A stretch of 64,000 nucleotides of DNA, taken from Mugil cephalus (taxonomy: Eukaryota > Chordata > Actinopteri > Mugiliformes > Mugilidae). Shown piece after piece: positions 23,255 to 36,460 of this stretch (positions are counted from its first letter, which is position 1; the number at the start of each line of letters is the position of its first letter). Where the stretch lies: assembly GCF_022458985.1 (NCBI RefSeq), contig NC_061772.1:8360001-8424000 (forward strand), in the 5' to 3' direction. The position numbers and the translations under genes were made by a program. A model generated the notes under the pieces. The model saw only the letters and a list, made by a program, of their open reading frames with translations, was not told the DNA's origin and made no database searches.

Positions 23255-23500
23255 ACAAACAAATCTCATCTTCCGTACCGCTTAATCCTCACTAAGGTCA
23301 CAGGGGCCCAGCTGTTGTTGGGCGAGAGGCGTGGTACACCCTGGACGGGTCTCCAGCCAATCGCAGGGCTAACACATAGACAAACAACCATTCATACGCA
23401 CACCTGGGGGGTCAGTTTCGAGTCACCAATCAGCCTAACGAGCTCGTCTTTGGAGGTGGGAGGAAACTGGAAACTGCAAACTCCACCGAGAAAGGCCTAA
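23255..23500 (+). repeat. Fish LINE 3'-tail / interspersed repeat copy
   Basis: Blocks CCGCTTAATCCTCACTAAGG, GGGCGAGAGGCGTGGTACAC, CCTGGACGGGTCTCCAGCCA, GAGTCACCAATCAGCCTAAC and GGTGGGAGGAAACTGG match, in order, a very common teleost interspersed consensus that I associate with a LINE 3' end. It follows directly on the RT fragment but looks like a separate insertion. Confidence 0.7.
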
Positions 23501-24790
23501 GCTGGACTCGTAACCAGACCTTCTCGTTTGTTAAACATAAAATATAAAATAAAAGCAAATAAAAGTTTATAGTATAACAAGATCCAAGCTCTCAGACTGC
23601 AATCCTGCCCTGTGCATCACAAACCCAAAGACAACTACTCCAAGATCTTTGACCAATAAGTCTGTTGCTTGTTTATATGTTCATCTGATAATAATGGAGA
23701 GACACTAACTATGATCAGGAGACTTCAACCTGGAGTATAATGTTTTGTTGTAAAATTGTTATAACATCCACCTGCTTGTATTGACTCCTTTCCTGTGAAT
23801 CTCCATCTCAGATTTGGACAATAGCGAAATAAATAGAACGATAACTCGTCTATGCATGCATTAACTTTACAAGTGATGCCACTCTTATTGTGCCTAATTA
23901 GATGGAAAAAATGTTTACACCAACCATTTTGGGTCCTAATTGCACTTGGATATCCCAAAGGCCCATTATTTATGAATGAGACTCACTCCGGGAGTGTGCT
24001 TTTTTAGTTTTTTTTTTTTTTTTTTTTTTTGCAGCCATTATCTTTGCATTGTGAGCAATCAGTGCATCCATGTGAAATAGATTGGGAGGAAAATAAAACA
24101 AACACAGTGACGTGCCCACTCAAATTGCATGAACAACAACATTATTTTACTCAGCTTTCATCAGCTCACACTCCAAAGAGTTCTTATAATTATATAACAT
24201 GATGGCACAGATCAGGCCACCGTGGATAATCTGGCTCAAAATATGCACACACAAGTAAATCCAGTGGTACACAGTTTATTTGCAGCCAGATATTATTTTC
24301 TAATTAACTGTATATGAAGCACTGTTACTAAAAAAATTTTTTTTTTTCATTAAAATTTCATTTGATCTTAGGTTTTACATGATGTAGTAGTAACCTATAC
24401 ATTACTCCTATTATTTCCTGTTCAAGTTTTTTGAATCTGCTGCTGTTTTCTTTTATTTATTTATTTTACAAAACTCATCTTACAGCATTAGAGTTTTTTT
24501 AAAATATACAGTTGAGTATAACAGATAAAATTTCATGTCAGAATGAAAAAAAAACAAAGTTTGGTAGGAAAAGCAGCTAATTGTGTGCAATGGCAGAGGC
24601 CTACTGCCAGTAATAAGTCGCGATGTACAGTAATATATATGATAAATAGTAAATATGCAAAGTAGTAGTATTCATTACCAACTCAACTTAGTCGATTTAA
24701 AATCGCCGTCTTCCCAAGCATCAGAGAGAAAGCTGGGGACTAGATGTCAAACATATTTACATGAATAAAACCGACATATCACTTTAAGAG
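23501..24790. other. Intergenic region upstream of cmtr2
   Basis: AT-rich sequence with a poly-T run (about 24001-24031) and a smaller one near 24340. The 23725-24000 segment is of higher complexity with homeodomain-like TAATTAG and may be a conserved noncoding element. No gene supported. Confidence 0.5.
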
Positions 24791-24880
24791 AAACCCCGCC
24801 CCCTCCTTCCTGCACATGCGCAGAGCTGTTCTGGGTCACGTGATAACGTTGTTCCGTTTCCTTACAGCAGCAGTGGTCCG
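24790..24880 (+). promoter_or_regulatory. cmtr2 promoter and probable noncoding first exon
   Basis: A GC-box CCCCGCCCC (24794-24802), an NRF1-like GCACATGCGCAG (24812-24823) and a USF-type E-box GTCACGTGAT (24835-24844) cluster in a short CpG-rich stretch, followed by a good splice donor, GGTCCG|GTGAGT, after 24880. The coding exon of cmtr2 has a clean acceptor (CTACAG|G) at 26779/26780, nine bases before its ATG. The reading is a short 5' UTR exon spliced over about 1.9 kb. Transcription is inferred. Confidence 0.6.
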
Positions 24881-26788
24881 GTGAGTTTCTGTTCGGTGAA
24901 TTCAGATAGTTATGTATGTTAAACATACACAGACATGATACCCAGACGTGACAACTTGATGTTTGAGAAAATTAATACAGAGTCTTGAGCTCTTCTCTGT
25001 AGTAAGCGTCCAGTTTTAGTCGAGCTGATGATAAACTTGTTCCAACAGCTTGTGCTTTCTTCAAGTAGGAGACTTTTATGTGTCACTACATTCCTAAATA
25101 CAAGGCTACGTTTAGACTGATGGTCTTTCTGCAGTCCCAAAGTTGTATTCATACACTCGCCCGTCATACTTTTCCATCATACTGCTTCATGCAGACCTGT
25201 ATGAGTCCTGTGCTGAACAGGACACAGACAGTTTGTCAGAATTTCTCATTTTAAGCTTCCCATTGATGCTAAAATGTTTGATATAGCTACAGCTCTAACT
25301 CAAGCTAGGCAGTCATTTCATGGGCAATAAAATAAGTGTTATAGTTATTCACTCGGTTACCAGTTCATTAAGTACATTAGTGATAACAAATGGCCTCCAA
25401 TGTTACAGTCATGCTCTAAATCGTGTCTTTATGAGGCTTTGAGGTGTTCAGAATTTGTTCATCAAACTACATCCACCGAAATGATCACATCAACATTGAC
25501 TGAACATAACAGTCTGGGTTTAGTGCAGGATTGTGCTATTAAAATGGATCCATTTTCACTATTGTGCCTAATGAAGTGATGATTGAGTGTACAATCAAGG
25601 TCTACTCTTCTCCAGTCGGTAGTTATCTTGAAATTATCTTGAAATTTCATTATTATCAAACTCCATTCATAATCATATTGTTACTGGGAAGGGTTTACAA
25701 CACCTGTCCTCATCCGAACTAAGCCCCAAGTGTCCTCCTGTAATTGGTAATTTTATATGCTTTATGCTTCTGTGAGCAATGATCATCTGCGTTTTTTCTT
25801 AATACAAAAAGAAAAGCACAAGAAAAGACAGGAAGGAAGTGATGGGTGAGATTGGGTATGACGTGGAGCAAAGCACACAAACCAGTCAAACCAAACCAAC
25901 TTGTTGAGTGGATGCCCGAGTTGACGCATATGTTTTTGTTTTTAATATTATTTTAAACATTCAAGCATGTAACTAATGCTAATCTATTGTTCAATTGTTT
26001 GTATGGGTTTTGCTTTGAACTGATAGCACCTGGTGTCTTACAGCCTATCTGCATTGATTACTTCAGATTAATTAATATATTTTTTTTGGGATGCTGAATC
26101 TCTTGCATGTATAAAAGTAACATTGGTACGTCTTTCTTTCTAGTTCATGTTAACAACAGCTAAAACCTTCATTATTACTTCACAAAGCAGCTGACTTTAA
26201 GTCACAGCAGCAGTGTGTATCAGTGTGATTTATGACAAATAACTGATGAATGTCCTGTCATTAGCTGTAAGACTGTATAACATAAACAGCCATTCGTCAG
26301 TGAGTCACTGCAGACTAATCAAGAAATGACCCAGAAATACTGCCCACTAAATCATGTGCACATGAGCGCTGGATTTCCTCTGTTAATTTGGTTCTGACTG
26401 TAAATGATTTTTGTGATATATTAGAAGTGACTCAATAACACATAGATTGTTATTTTAACCATGATGGTGTTTCATATGGCCTGGTTAAAGGTATTACTGT
26501 CACAGACTGACCTGGATATTTAAAAGGCGTTCTTCTTTGTGAGCCGACTTTAATAGCACTCAAGTCTTTAACATCAGCTTGTAGCTGTCATTTGAAAACA
26601 CTGGAAAAGTGTCAGTGTTGGATGATTATTCTCAACCCTTATAGTGTTGATGCCTAGTATTTGCCCTACCGCTTGGTGGCCTGAGGGCACTATAATGGTA
26701 ACGTAAATGTAAAAAAGTAAAGTCGATAATGAGTATTTCTTTTTAATCAATGCATGTCTAACTTCATCTTGGTCTACAGGTGTAGAGG

Positions 26789-29700
26789 ATGAGCTCGGGC
26801 AATGGGACAAGGAGGAACGTCAGCAAGCGGCAGCACCTTAACAACATGGTGGCACCTGACCCTGAAACACTGGCTGAGATACAAGGTATTTTCAACAAAT
26901 TGAAAGTCTATGTGAAACCATCCAGTGGGGAGTGGTGCATCCCCAACCAAAATGTTGCTCTCAGACACCCAGCAGAGGAGCACTGCCGTCTGCAGGCGCT
27001 GAAGGCATCGCTGAACGCTGTGAAGAACCAGCTCAGTGACAAGAACGTCCAGGTGTGGCATCAGCACACCAACTCCACCAATCGCGCCGGGAAAGTGATC
27101 GCTGCCGTACGCTCTGCTGCTAACGCAGAGATCTGCACCCAGGCTTGGTGCAAGTTCTACGAGATCCTGGGAAGCTTTAATCTTCTGGCAGAGGAGGCTC
27201 TTCAGGTTGGAGAGCTGAACACAGTCCACCTTTGTGAAGCTCCTGGTGCCTTTATAACTGCTCTGAACCACTACATCAAAACTAGTGAGTCCACACGATA
27301 CTGCGACTGGAGCTGGGCCGCCAACACGCTCAACCCATACCACGAGGCCAACGGCGGGAGCACCACCATCGCAGATGATCGGTTAATCGCTAACACGCTG
27401 CCATGGTGGTTCTTTGGCTCAGATAACACAGGCAACATCATGATCCAGGCGCACCTGCTGGATCTGCAGGCGTTTGTGTCGAACATGCGCAGGGTCGATT
27501 TGGTCACGGCAGATGGGAGTTTTGACTGTCAGGAGAACCCTGACGAGCAGGAGGCACTGGTGGCGTCGCTACATTACTGTGAGGTCATATCTGCTCTGCT
27601 GCTCCTGAGTCCTGGTGGTTCCTTTGTACTGAAAATGTTCACCCTGTATGAACACTCCTCTGTCTGTTTACTCTACCTGCTGAACTGCTGTTTCCACTCC
27701 GTCAGCGTCTTCAAGCCCGCCACCAGCAAAGCGGGAAACTCAGAGGTTTATGTCGTGTGTGTGAACTATGACGGCAAGGAGGCGGTGAGGCCCCTGCTCT
27801 CAAAACTGATTCGTAATTATGGGCCACAACTGGCCGACAGAGAGGCGCTTTTCCCGCGATCTCATATCCCAGAATCGTTTCTGAAACAGCACGAAGAAGC
27901 GTGCGCCCACTTCCACTCGCTGCAAGTGGAGACAATCACAGAAAACCTGCGACTGTTTGAGGGAATGAGCAGCGAGCAGAGGCAGCGACTCGACCACATC
28001 AGGGACTGTGTGGCTCACGAATACCTGCGCCGCTTCCAGGTGAGATGTTTTCAGCTAACACAACTGTTTTGATATAACTAAAGATACTCTTAGTAGTCTT
28101 TGTAGAGGTTCCGATCAGATTTATTGGTCAGTAAGAGACAGTGTTTGTTTAGTAGTCACCGAAATGCTTTTTGTCCATGAGTTTCAGCTTAAACTTTGGC
28201 ATATCTTTTAAAAATGGTTCGAACTGTTTAGTCATGCTCACAGTAGACAGCTCTAAAAATCATTCCACTGCTTGGTCCAGACTAAAACACCCCAACATCT
28301 GATGGACTTCAATGAACCTGTGTTCAGACATTCATTAACCCCTGAGGTCAATGAATGAACACTGTGCACTTGACATTTTTGATTCTGAGCAAAATTCATA
28401 CAGAAGTGTTTCCCTCAGAAAAACTGTCATCTCTTTGGTGATGCCATAACTTTTCATCTGGGGCCATTATCTTGTCACAGTTTAATTTTGTCTAAAGAGA
28501 ATGACATTCCTTTCGGCTTCCATATCATACACAGGTCCACTTCAAAGTATTTACACCACTCAGAATTTACTACATTTCTGCATAAAAATCAGAACATGAG
28601 TGGATTTGTCAAAATAGACAAAGACAAAGAGAATCCAATTAAACAAATAAAACAGAAGTGCCCATTCTTTTTCAAGGAAATTAACGAGTTGCACATATCT
28701 GGGTATGGGGACCCTTGTTTTCAGGATCTGGGTTGAGCCCCTTGTGCAGCAGCAACAGCAGCTAAATGTTTCTGGTAACTGCTGATCAGTCGACTACAGC
28801 AGCTTGGAGAAACTATAGCCCAGAACCACTTCAGTTCTGAGATGTTGGTGGGTTTCCTCATGTCATCTTCTTGCCACAACATTTAATTTCACAACATTAA
28901 TGTCAGGGCTTGGAGCTGGTCATTCCAAAACATTAATTTAGTTCTTCTTCAACCATATTTTGGCACAATGACTTGTGTGCTTGGACCCTACTTGGTCTCT
29001 ACATGGTCCAGTTTCTCTTATGGTCGAGCTCACAGTCATGTGTTCTGATATTTCCATTAGACTTTGCTGGTACAGTCAATGCTTCATATGTTTGATTGGG
29101 TTCTCCGTCTACTTTCAGGACTGGTGTTAGAATCTGCTGCTGTCTTGAGTAATTCGTATGCAGAAATGTAGAAGATTGTTAGGGGTACAGAAGAGTTTGA
29201 TCTGCAGAGTAGATGGTGATTATTGGAAGCTGCTATACATCAGTGTCATTGCAAGCTTGTTATGATGGTGACATTAACAATATCTCAAAGAATCGCTCTG
29301 ACTGTAAGTACAGCCTCTCTAGTATGATGGTTCATCAAGTTAAAATGTCCCGAAGAAAAAAGAAGAAAGAAGTGTAGTCCTGATCTGTGCTGACTCATGA
29401 ACAATGTTTGATATGTTACAAATATCCATTGCCTGAAAAAGAGGCATTCACTTTTTTCTCTGGCAGCACATAAAGAGTTCATAAATGTTCACAAACCTAC
29501 AGGCTTATTAAAATTCCCTTGGGTCAGAACCCACAGGGACGGCTTCCTTAGCTAACAAGCACAGAGGAGTTGATGAAGACAAACTAAAAAAATGTCAATA
29601 ATTTATTGTGTTTAATTACATGCACTTCACCAGCTGCTTTATAGTCTGACCGTAGGACAGATGGACTCTCAATAGTCGTTTAAGTAAACTAAATGTGTTC

Positions 29701-30906
29701 ATTTTGTGATTATACGACAGAACAAAAAGCAACTTACACAAAGCTGTAAGTACTCTGTGTGTTTGTCTTTTGTGCTCTGTATAAAATTCCACATTGGTCT
29801 CAGGTTTCAGAAGTCCACATCTGAAGCTGATCAACTGTTTCTGTGTGTAGGTGAGCTTCCTCCCACGGAACCGGTGGATCTCTCGCAACACGGTGAATCC
29901 CGCCTGCTGCGTTGTGTCAGTGGGCCGACCTCTGGGACAGAAGAAGCAAACAGGCTCCTTCAATGAGCGCAGGGAATTGCAGACCCTGAGCTGGAGGGAG
30001 CGTATTGAGAGGGGTTGCCATGCCTCCAGGATACAGAGACACTGCACGGAGGACGTCGTGGCAGGCGGCGTGCTGGAAGGGCCCCTGTCCAGCTGTCGCG
30101 TGGAGTCATGGTACGTTATTGTTGGGGCTGCACTGCCCGAAGTCAGAAACTCTCCGTTCTGTGAAGGAGGGCTGCTAACCCACCTGAATGAAGCCCTGGC
30201 GGCCACAGCTGTAGACTGGACACGTGTGCCTCCGTGTGACTCTTGCCACGTGGTTTCCACAGGCTCCATCTTGTCTGAGGTTGCAGGTCTTTGTGCCTTC
30301 AAATCCGACGGTGCGGGGATCAAAAAGAATAAACGGTGTTTGGTGTTTGGCAGCTGCTCAGATTGGGGTGTCTGTGGGAGCCAAATTGGGGATTTAGTCT
30401 TAACATTTTCTGCAGAGCCTTCATTTTCTCAAAGAGGCTGCATCTCGCTGCACGATGGGGAGCCGTTCTACCAGCAGCAGCTCTTAAGTTGTGTCATGTT
30501 ATCCCTGCAGACCCTAAGCCCTGGGGACGCGCTGCTGCTGCCTGTGTTTTCTGCTCTCACCCGCATCACTGCAGCCCTCGTGCTCTGCCTTCACGCCTGT
30601 TTTTGCTCGGTCTCGTTCAGGGGTCCGCCCATCTCTGGTGTGGTTGGGGGTGTTCTCGTGTGCGCCGGGTTCTGCCCGGAAGCAGCTGCCCGAATACTCC
30701 CGGTTCTCACTGAAGTCCAGACCCGCATGAGTCAGTTGTTCACAGGAGAAGGGGACATGGTTAAAAACCAGTCTTCTGGAGGTGACAGGCAGGTGCTGCA
30801 GTTTGTTCCTATGGAGGAGCTGCTAACTCCAGGACTGATTGAGTTCTTGTGGACCATGAACTCTGAAATCATCCAACAGAAGCTGCATCTGCTCATGCAG
30901 TTATAG
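26789..30906 (+). CDS. cmtr2: Cap-specific mRNA 2'-O-methyltransferase 2, 2 coding exons
   Basis: SAM-dependent enzyme that 2'-O-methylates the second transcribed nucleotide of capped mRNA and snRNA (cap1 to cap2). Exons: 26789-28039 and 29851-30906 (stop TAG 30904-30906), GT/AG, phase 0, giving 768 residues (human about 770). The FtsJ-like Rossmann domain is clear: Lys122 in [12 protein letters not shown], the SAM-binding motif LCEAPGAF at 148-155, Asp242 in VTADGSFD, and Lys282 in GGSFVLKMF, forming the K-D-K catalytic set of 2'-O-methyltransferases. Exon 2 encodes the remaining C-terminal half with the degenerate second methyltransferase-like domain. The splice junction restores [13 protein letters not shown]. 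The first ATG after the upstream acceptor is used. Candidate polyadenylation signals are at 31447-31452 and 31901-31906. In human CALB2 lies close to CMTR2, matching the order here. Confidence 0.95.
28040..29850. other. cmtr2 intron 2 (interrupts the coding region)
   Basis: Intron of 1811 bp with donor CAG|GTGAGA and acceptor GTGTGTAG|G, largely occupied in its centre by a Tc1/mariner relic (annotated separately). The frame after the donor terminates within about ten codons, so retention would truncate the protein after the catalytic domain. Confidence 0.85.
28535..29195 (-). mobile_element. Tc1/mariner transposon relic with long inverted repeats
   Basis: Left end ACATTTCTGCATAAAAATCA...AAAGAGAATCCAATTAAACA and right end TGTTTGATTGGGTTCTCCGT...GTATGCAGAAATGTAGAA are diverged inverted repeats about 100 bp long. 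Between them the minus strand carries decayed 3' transposase sequence of a common fish Tc1 family: CCAAGCACACAAGTCATTGT, then GTTTTGGAATGACCAGCTCC, then ATGAGGAAACCCACCAACAT. The 5' half of the transposase is deleted and frames are broken. It sits in cmtr2 intron 2, antisense to the gene. Confidence 0.8.
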
Positions 30907-32764
30907 TACAGTTTAGTGAGCTGTCACTCTGGGATTCATGCCATCATGTCAGAAGCTGTCTCATGATGTTACAGTTATTCTTGTAGCTACCCAGCAGTTA
31001 GTCACTGAGTTATTTTAGCTTGCTGTTGTCAAGAGTACTCATCTTATGTAACATTACACTCCTGTAACAGTGTGTGGCTCTCAATGGACAGATTAAAATT
31101 ATGAACACTGATAGAGCAGAACCGGAGATATCCTCTAGGTACTGCACACACGATTCTGACTTGTCAAAACCTGCTTCCTACATTACCCACAATTCCCGAT
31201 GATCTTATTCTTACACCGTTGTTTTAGAAAGAGTGTCACCAGCGAGTTAATTTTTTAATTTGTAAAATATCCTGTTCAGTGTGCAACCATTTCAACGGGA
31301 CATTTTTGAGTTGACAAATGAATAAGTCAGTGCCCTCGAAGTGTGTAACAGTGACTCTATATATGAGGAGGTCAATATCAACCATGCTAATGTATTCGCT
31401 AGGCTTCAACAAATCACAATCAGAAATACTTTATTAATCACCGGGAAATAAAGGTTACAAAAGTTAAATAAAATCTTTTTTTTTCTCAACAAAACATCTC
31501 AGTTATTGTTTAACTTTCAATGCCGATTGTTTTCAGTTCTTATGTGACTGACTGGAGGAGGCTGAATGAACAGTGATCTGACTTCCAGCACCAAACCTCC
31601 TCTCAGTCACAGATGTTCAGGTTTGCTCTGAAGTTGTCTTACAAGGCATTCTTTTACATTAAGTGTTGGGGATATGTTTTATCAGCCTTCCTGCAGCTAA
31701 TAGTCAAATAACAGTTTAGCAATTAATCTTCTTCTTTTGTGTCTGGTCAGAAAAAACACTTTCTAATCTCATATGAAGCACAGTCTGAGTGCACTGAAAA
31801 GTTTCACTAGTTTCACTAGTCATTTATTTGTAGCTTTGTGTTTGTTGAATCTGAATCATTGTATACTTTTTAACTAAGGATATTATTTTCTCACAAAACT
31901 AATAAAAATATGTTCTGAAAAACAACTTTATCCTTTTTAATAATTCTCCTTGACACTGCTGAAGTGTCACTACAGGAGCAAACAGACAGGTGTCTCTACA
32001 GATAGTCTTTGATTTTTAAATTTATTTTTGAAAGCACACAGTCAAGGATGAAACTGTTTTATTTTAAATAACCCCAGTGTGGTTCAGGGTATGTTTATTA
32101 TTTAGGCCTATAGAGTTTGTCATTTAATATTCACAAGTACTGTTTTTCACCGTAAATATTCTTCCCCTCTAGCAGCATTGTGAGGCTTTAATGTTTGTGA
32201 GAAAACAAACTGAGAGGTGACTGAAAGCTGGAGCGACAACTCTGATATTGATGTTCTTGGTCTTTGCAGATTAGGGGAAACATTCTGTTTTCAGGCTGCT
32301 CTTTAGTAAAACACAGACATTAAATGTAACATGAAGGAGCAGCGATGTGTCATTTAAAAATGAATGTTTATGGTATTTTATCTGTGTAAGAATTTGGATG
32401 CATCGTGACATCAACTATAAGTCACTAATATTGAGCTGTATGTCACAGCCTGATGTTTGCTCTTTAAGTCATATTAATGAAACACAAGAAGCATTACCAG
32501 AATAATCTCCTTATGTCAAATCTGTTAAAAGTTGAAAGTAGGTAAATAACAAATAGTTGCTCTAAAAGGATTTAGTTTCATTCTCCTCAGACTTGAATAC
32601 AGAGAGTGACAGTCTGTGTAGAAATACATGTCACATATCATTCAAATAGTAATGAAAATACATATCATATTTAACATATGCAGAGATAAAACTAAATATT
32701 GAAATAGTGATATGTTATTGTAACCATTTGTTCTCCAAAAAGGACTTAATAACAGTGTAAATGT

Positions 32765-32840
32765 GTTAGGCATAACATTATGACCACCTTCCTAATATTG
32801 TGTCGGCCTCCCTTGTGCCTCCAAAACATGTATTATAGGG
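32765..32840 (-). mobile_element. Solo terminus of a Tc1/mariner element
   Basis: The sequence TAGGCATAACATTATGACCA followed by CCTAATATTGTGTCGGCCTC matches the terminal inverted repeat and subterminal sequence of a widespread fish Tc1/mariner family (recalled end: CATAACATTATGACCACCTGCCTAATATTGTG). No second end or transposase was found nearby, so this is a truncated copy. Confidence 0.65.
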
Positions 32841-35800
32841 CAAACATGTCACTATTGCTAAAGATGTGTACACATTACATAAATAAGACACAAAACTTTA
32901 CCTTAGTAGGTCAAAAACAGATGGATAACTAAGGATAGTATTAGTATAAGGGTAGTACATTTTTCAGTTCAATATATACCAAAAAATTCACAGTGAATAA
33001 TATGTTTTAATATGTTTTAAACCATGACTATAACTAGATGATGAATAGTGTGACATGAATACAAATAACATTTATGGACACAAATGAAAGCGTAATGGCA
33101 CTAATAAGTGTGAACATGTAAACACAACAACACAAGTCTTTTGTTGACGTGAATGATTTCTTGACCACTTGGTTGTCGTGGTGGTTCTGTTTGGAAATCA
33201 CTGTTGGACTCGACTGGAGTCGGGTCTGCACAGTAAAGATGTTGACAGGTGAAGTGAAGCTGTCATTATGTAACAAAAACTGTTCTACAGGAAAACGCTT
33301 GTGAAGGGGAGAAACGTGTTCCCCTCAGAGGACGTGTTCATCAGAGGAAATCAGCTCAGTCAGTCATTTGTCTCTTTCTCTCTCTCTCATCTCTCTTTAA
33401 GACAAGCTGTCTTGCTTGTTAGTCTCGCTTTGTAGCGGCAATCGCTAATCTGTGACAGCAATGAAATGGGTTGCAGCAGAGGAAGTATTTGCATTCCTCA
33501 GAGCATCCCCAGCAAAACAAAGCGACTATTAAACGCCTCATTTTATTCTGGGAATTGTTTCCTTATTCCTGTCGGGTTCTAAACCTTATAATTTAATTTC
33601 CCTTGTAAAAGTTTTGCAGCTTGTTCCCTGCACCGACTGGTAATTTGTTTGTGGTTACAGGTTTCTACCTGGTTAAAGCCAATCTAATCTCAAATCCTCA
33701 TTCTTGAGGGAAGATTAACACCTGTCTGATGTGGTTTGGGTAGAGTTAACATGAGAAACTTGGGGAAACAGTTGGTTTTTCCCTCTGAAACTCTTCATGA
33801 TCCTCCAGTAATGTCTTCTGATGACTTTGGGCCACTAGCTCCCCCATGAGAGTTAATTAATAGTTTTAGTAAAATGTTTGGATGGAAATAAACCTCACAC
33901 CATCATCAGTGGTTAGTTTCTTCCTCATCAGCCTCATCTGTACTTTGTGTACAGCCTTAATTAACAAATTTGCTTACAAGCACAAGTAACAATGATGCTA
34001 AACACAGAGAACATGTTAACATCATCTTTAGCAGGTTGACACACTGATGTTTTTAAAGGCTGCATGATTTCGGAGTGGGAGCAGGATGAATGCTGAGGAT
34101 GACAGTTTATTTTGTCTCCGACGTGACGAGGACCAGGGCAGAAGTGAACACAACACTAAGCAATCACGGGCAACATCTGCTCTCTGTCACAGCAATGCTG
34201 CAGCGACGCAAACGAGCCGCTCTCCTCTCTTCCTGCAGCTGTTGTTTGTAGCGAACCATCTTTGTCCCTCTCACACACGAAAGATGGATCATCTGAAACG
34301 AGACAGAAGAGAGATATGAGGCGTTTCACATCTGCCATGGTTAGTGCAGGCAATACTTTTACAGTTGTGAACAAAAATGAAAAAATAAAATCTTTTTAAT
34401 TTGTGTAAACAGCCCCTTGTAAAGTTACCATCGTGGCCAACCGCTTCTCAAAATTACTTCCCAACGCAAAGCCCTCTGCCTAACAGTTACCAATAGTGAC
34501 GCTAAAATTATTAAAGCAAACAGATAAGAAAAAGTAGAGCTGTGACGATGCATCTGACCCAGTCTATCATGACTTTAAATAAGTCACCCTTTGAGATAAA
34601 ACCATCCCTTCTTATAGGCCGGCTGCTGCAGTAGTACCGTATATAGTGTACTCTATACTTATAGTAATCTTCAAAGCCTTACTGAAAGAGAATATGAAGT
34701 CAACAATATGTGAAATGATTTCATTAATCCCACTTTTATTCATGAGGCCTGAGTTGTATATGAGCTCGTGGAGCCAGCTTAGGAGCCTGCAGGGACAAAT
34801 TAAAAACTCACCAGAGGAGAAAGGGATTCGGGGGTCACAAATCTTTATGTGGCAGGTGTTTTCCGTTCATAAACAACTGCAGCCAATTAACCTCTGACAC
34901 TTGGCCAGAATTGGAGTGTCAATCTTAGTCGATTTGTGGAAATATTGCATTTTAGTTCCTGTTTAAAGGGTTGCTTTTACGGGACGAGTATGTAAATCAT
35001 CTCGGATAGTCTCAGATTTATCGCTAAAGCACAACAGTCTTTGGGTTTGTCTTCTTAAAATGCTAATTAGTTTAAGTCTCTTCTCAGGCGTTCCTACTGT
35101 TTTCACTGTCATCGACCAGCGGGGAAACCTCTCTCTACTGGGACTCACAGCCTCTGTCATACATGATCTTAATGCGTGATGCCACATATGGCGTCATTGT
35201 CACACTGGAGAAAAATCTCTTTCTCTCCTTCTCTGTGGCTAATTGTGTTACTCGTGAGGTGTTGTTAATGAGATTCAGACTGATTAGGCTGTTTATCATC
35301 TATTTTCATAACTAAATGTCAGTTATTATTTATTTTTCTCAGCTCTTCTTATATGGTATGCAGTATTTATATCCATAAGGTCCATACGGGCAAATTCCCA
35401 ACTGCTTCAAGACCCACCCACCCAGTCAATAACCAGAGTTCTTGGTGCGAAGCAGTTCAGTGTTCTCATATACAAATAATAGCTCCTATAGTGATTTATT
35501 GTACTCAGAGGAAGTATGGACTCCAGACCCATGATAAAATTCACTTCTCGTAAAGTGACCTCTCAGACAGCTGTTACCAACCTCGGCCAACCCAACAAAT
35601 TTAGGACCACAAATATTGATCGCTGTGATTTGGTCGCGGCTTGTACCGACAATTTGCAATGAAATATGAACTCCTATTGGGGATCCAGTTTTTGCCAGTA
35701 TGTCTACTAATCAAAATGAAGTGTGTGTTAAAAAAAAAAAAACATTTACTAGTTCATTATCTGCTGTGTGGAAATTTTAATTTCATACTTCCAGACAGGA

Positions 35801-36460
35801 ACAGTTTGACATTTCAGGTAAACGTATGATTCACTTCATGTGAGAAAATATTCCATGTCATACTGTATATCAGTGCAGCACATCCTCTGGGACACGTTTT
35901 TTTAGTGTCTCATATAGACTCAAGGTGTTAGTGTGTGGCTCAAGGACAAATGTCTCATACTGGATTTTATTGTTTTGTGAAAGGAGAGAATTAACATGAC
36001 TTCGACAATAGAAACATTACAGTGAGTGTGAGCCTGCGTTGTCCTCCGTGAAGGTGGGTGTCTTAAAGGAAAGAAAAAAAAATAGTCAGAAAGTCTGAAA
36101 TGTTAATCTGGCATAATTAAAACATGGCTGGCCTGTATTTCCAGCCAACAGCTTGCAGTTTGAGCTCATTGTGTCATTTTCTGTCCAAAATATGAACACG
36201 TTGGAGCCAAAGCTTCAAATGGGCAGCTGCCAGAGAACCAAGTGTGAGGAGCTGCTGCTGCTGCTGTATTTGTTGGGTGCACACATGTTCTGGCAGCTAG
36301 ATTATGTCCCATATGGGCCACATTGGTTTTAGTTTAATTTAATTCATTTTTTTCAACACATGCAATCACTGGGACAGGTTTCACTAGGAGTTATTCTAAT
36401 GCATGCGAATATAATCAATAGCTGATGAATAAGCTCTTTGCCAGTGTGGTTCATTATACA

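Noticed and set aside
26774-27343. 189-residue minus-strand open frame
   Set aside because: Antisense to the methyltransferase domain of cmtr2; a codon-bias shadow.
29616-30323. 235-residue minus-strand open frame
   Set aside because: Antisense shadow of the second cmtr2 exon; no domain, and the opposite strand encodes conserved CMTR2 sequence.
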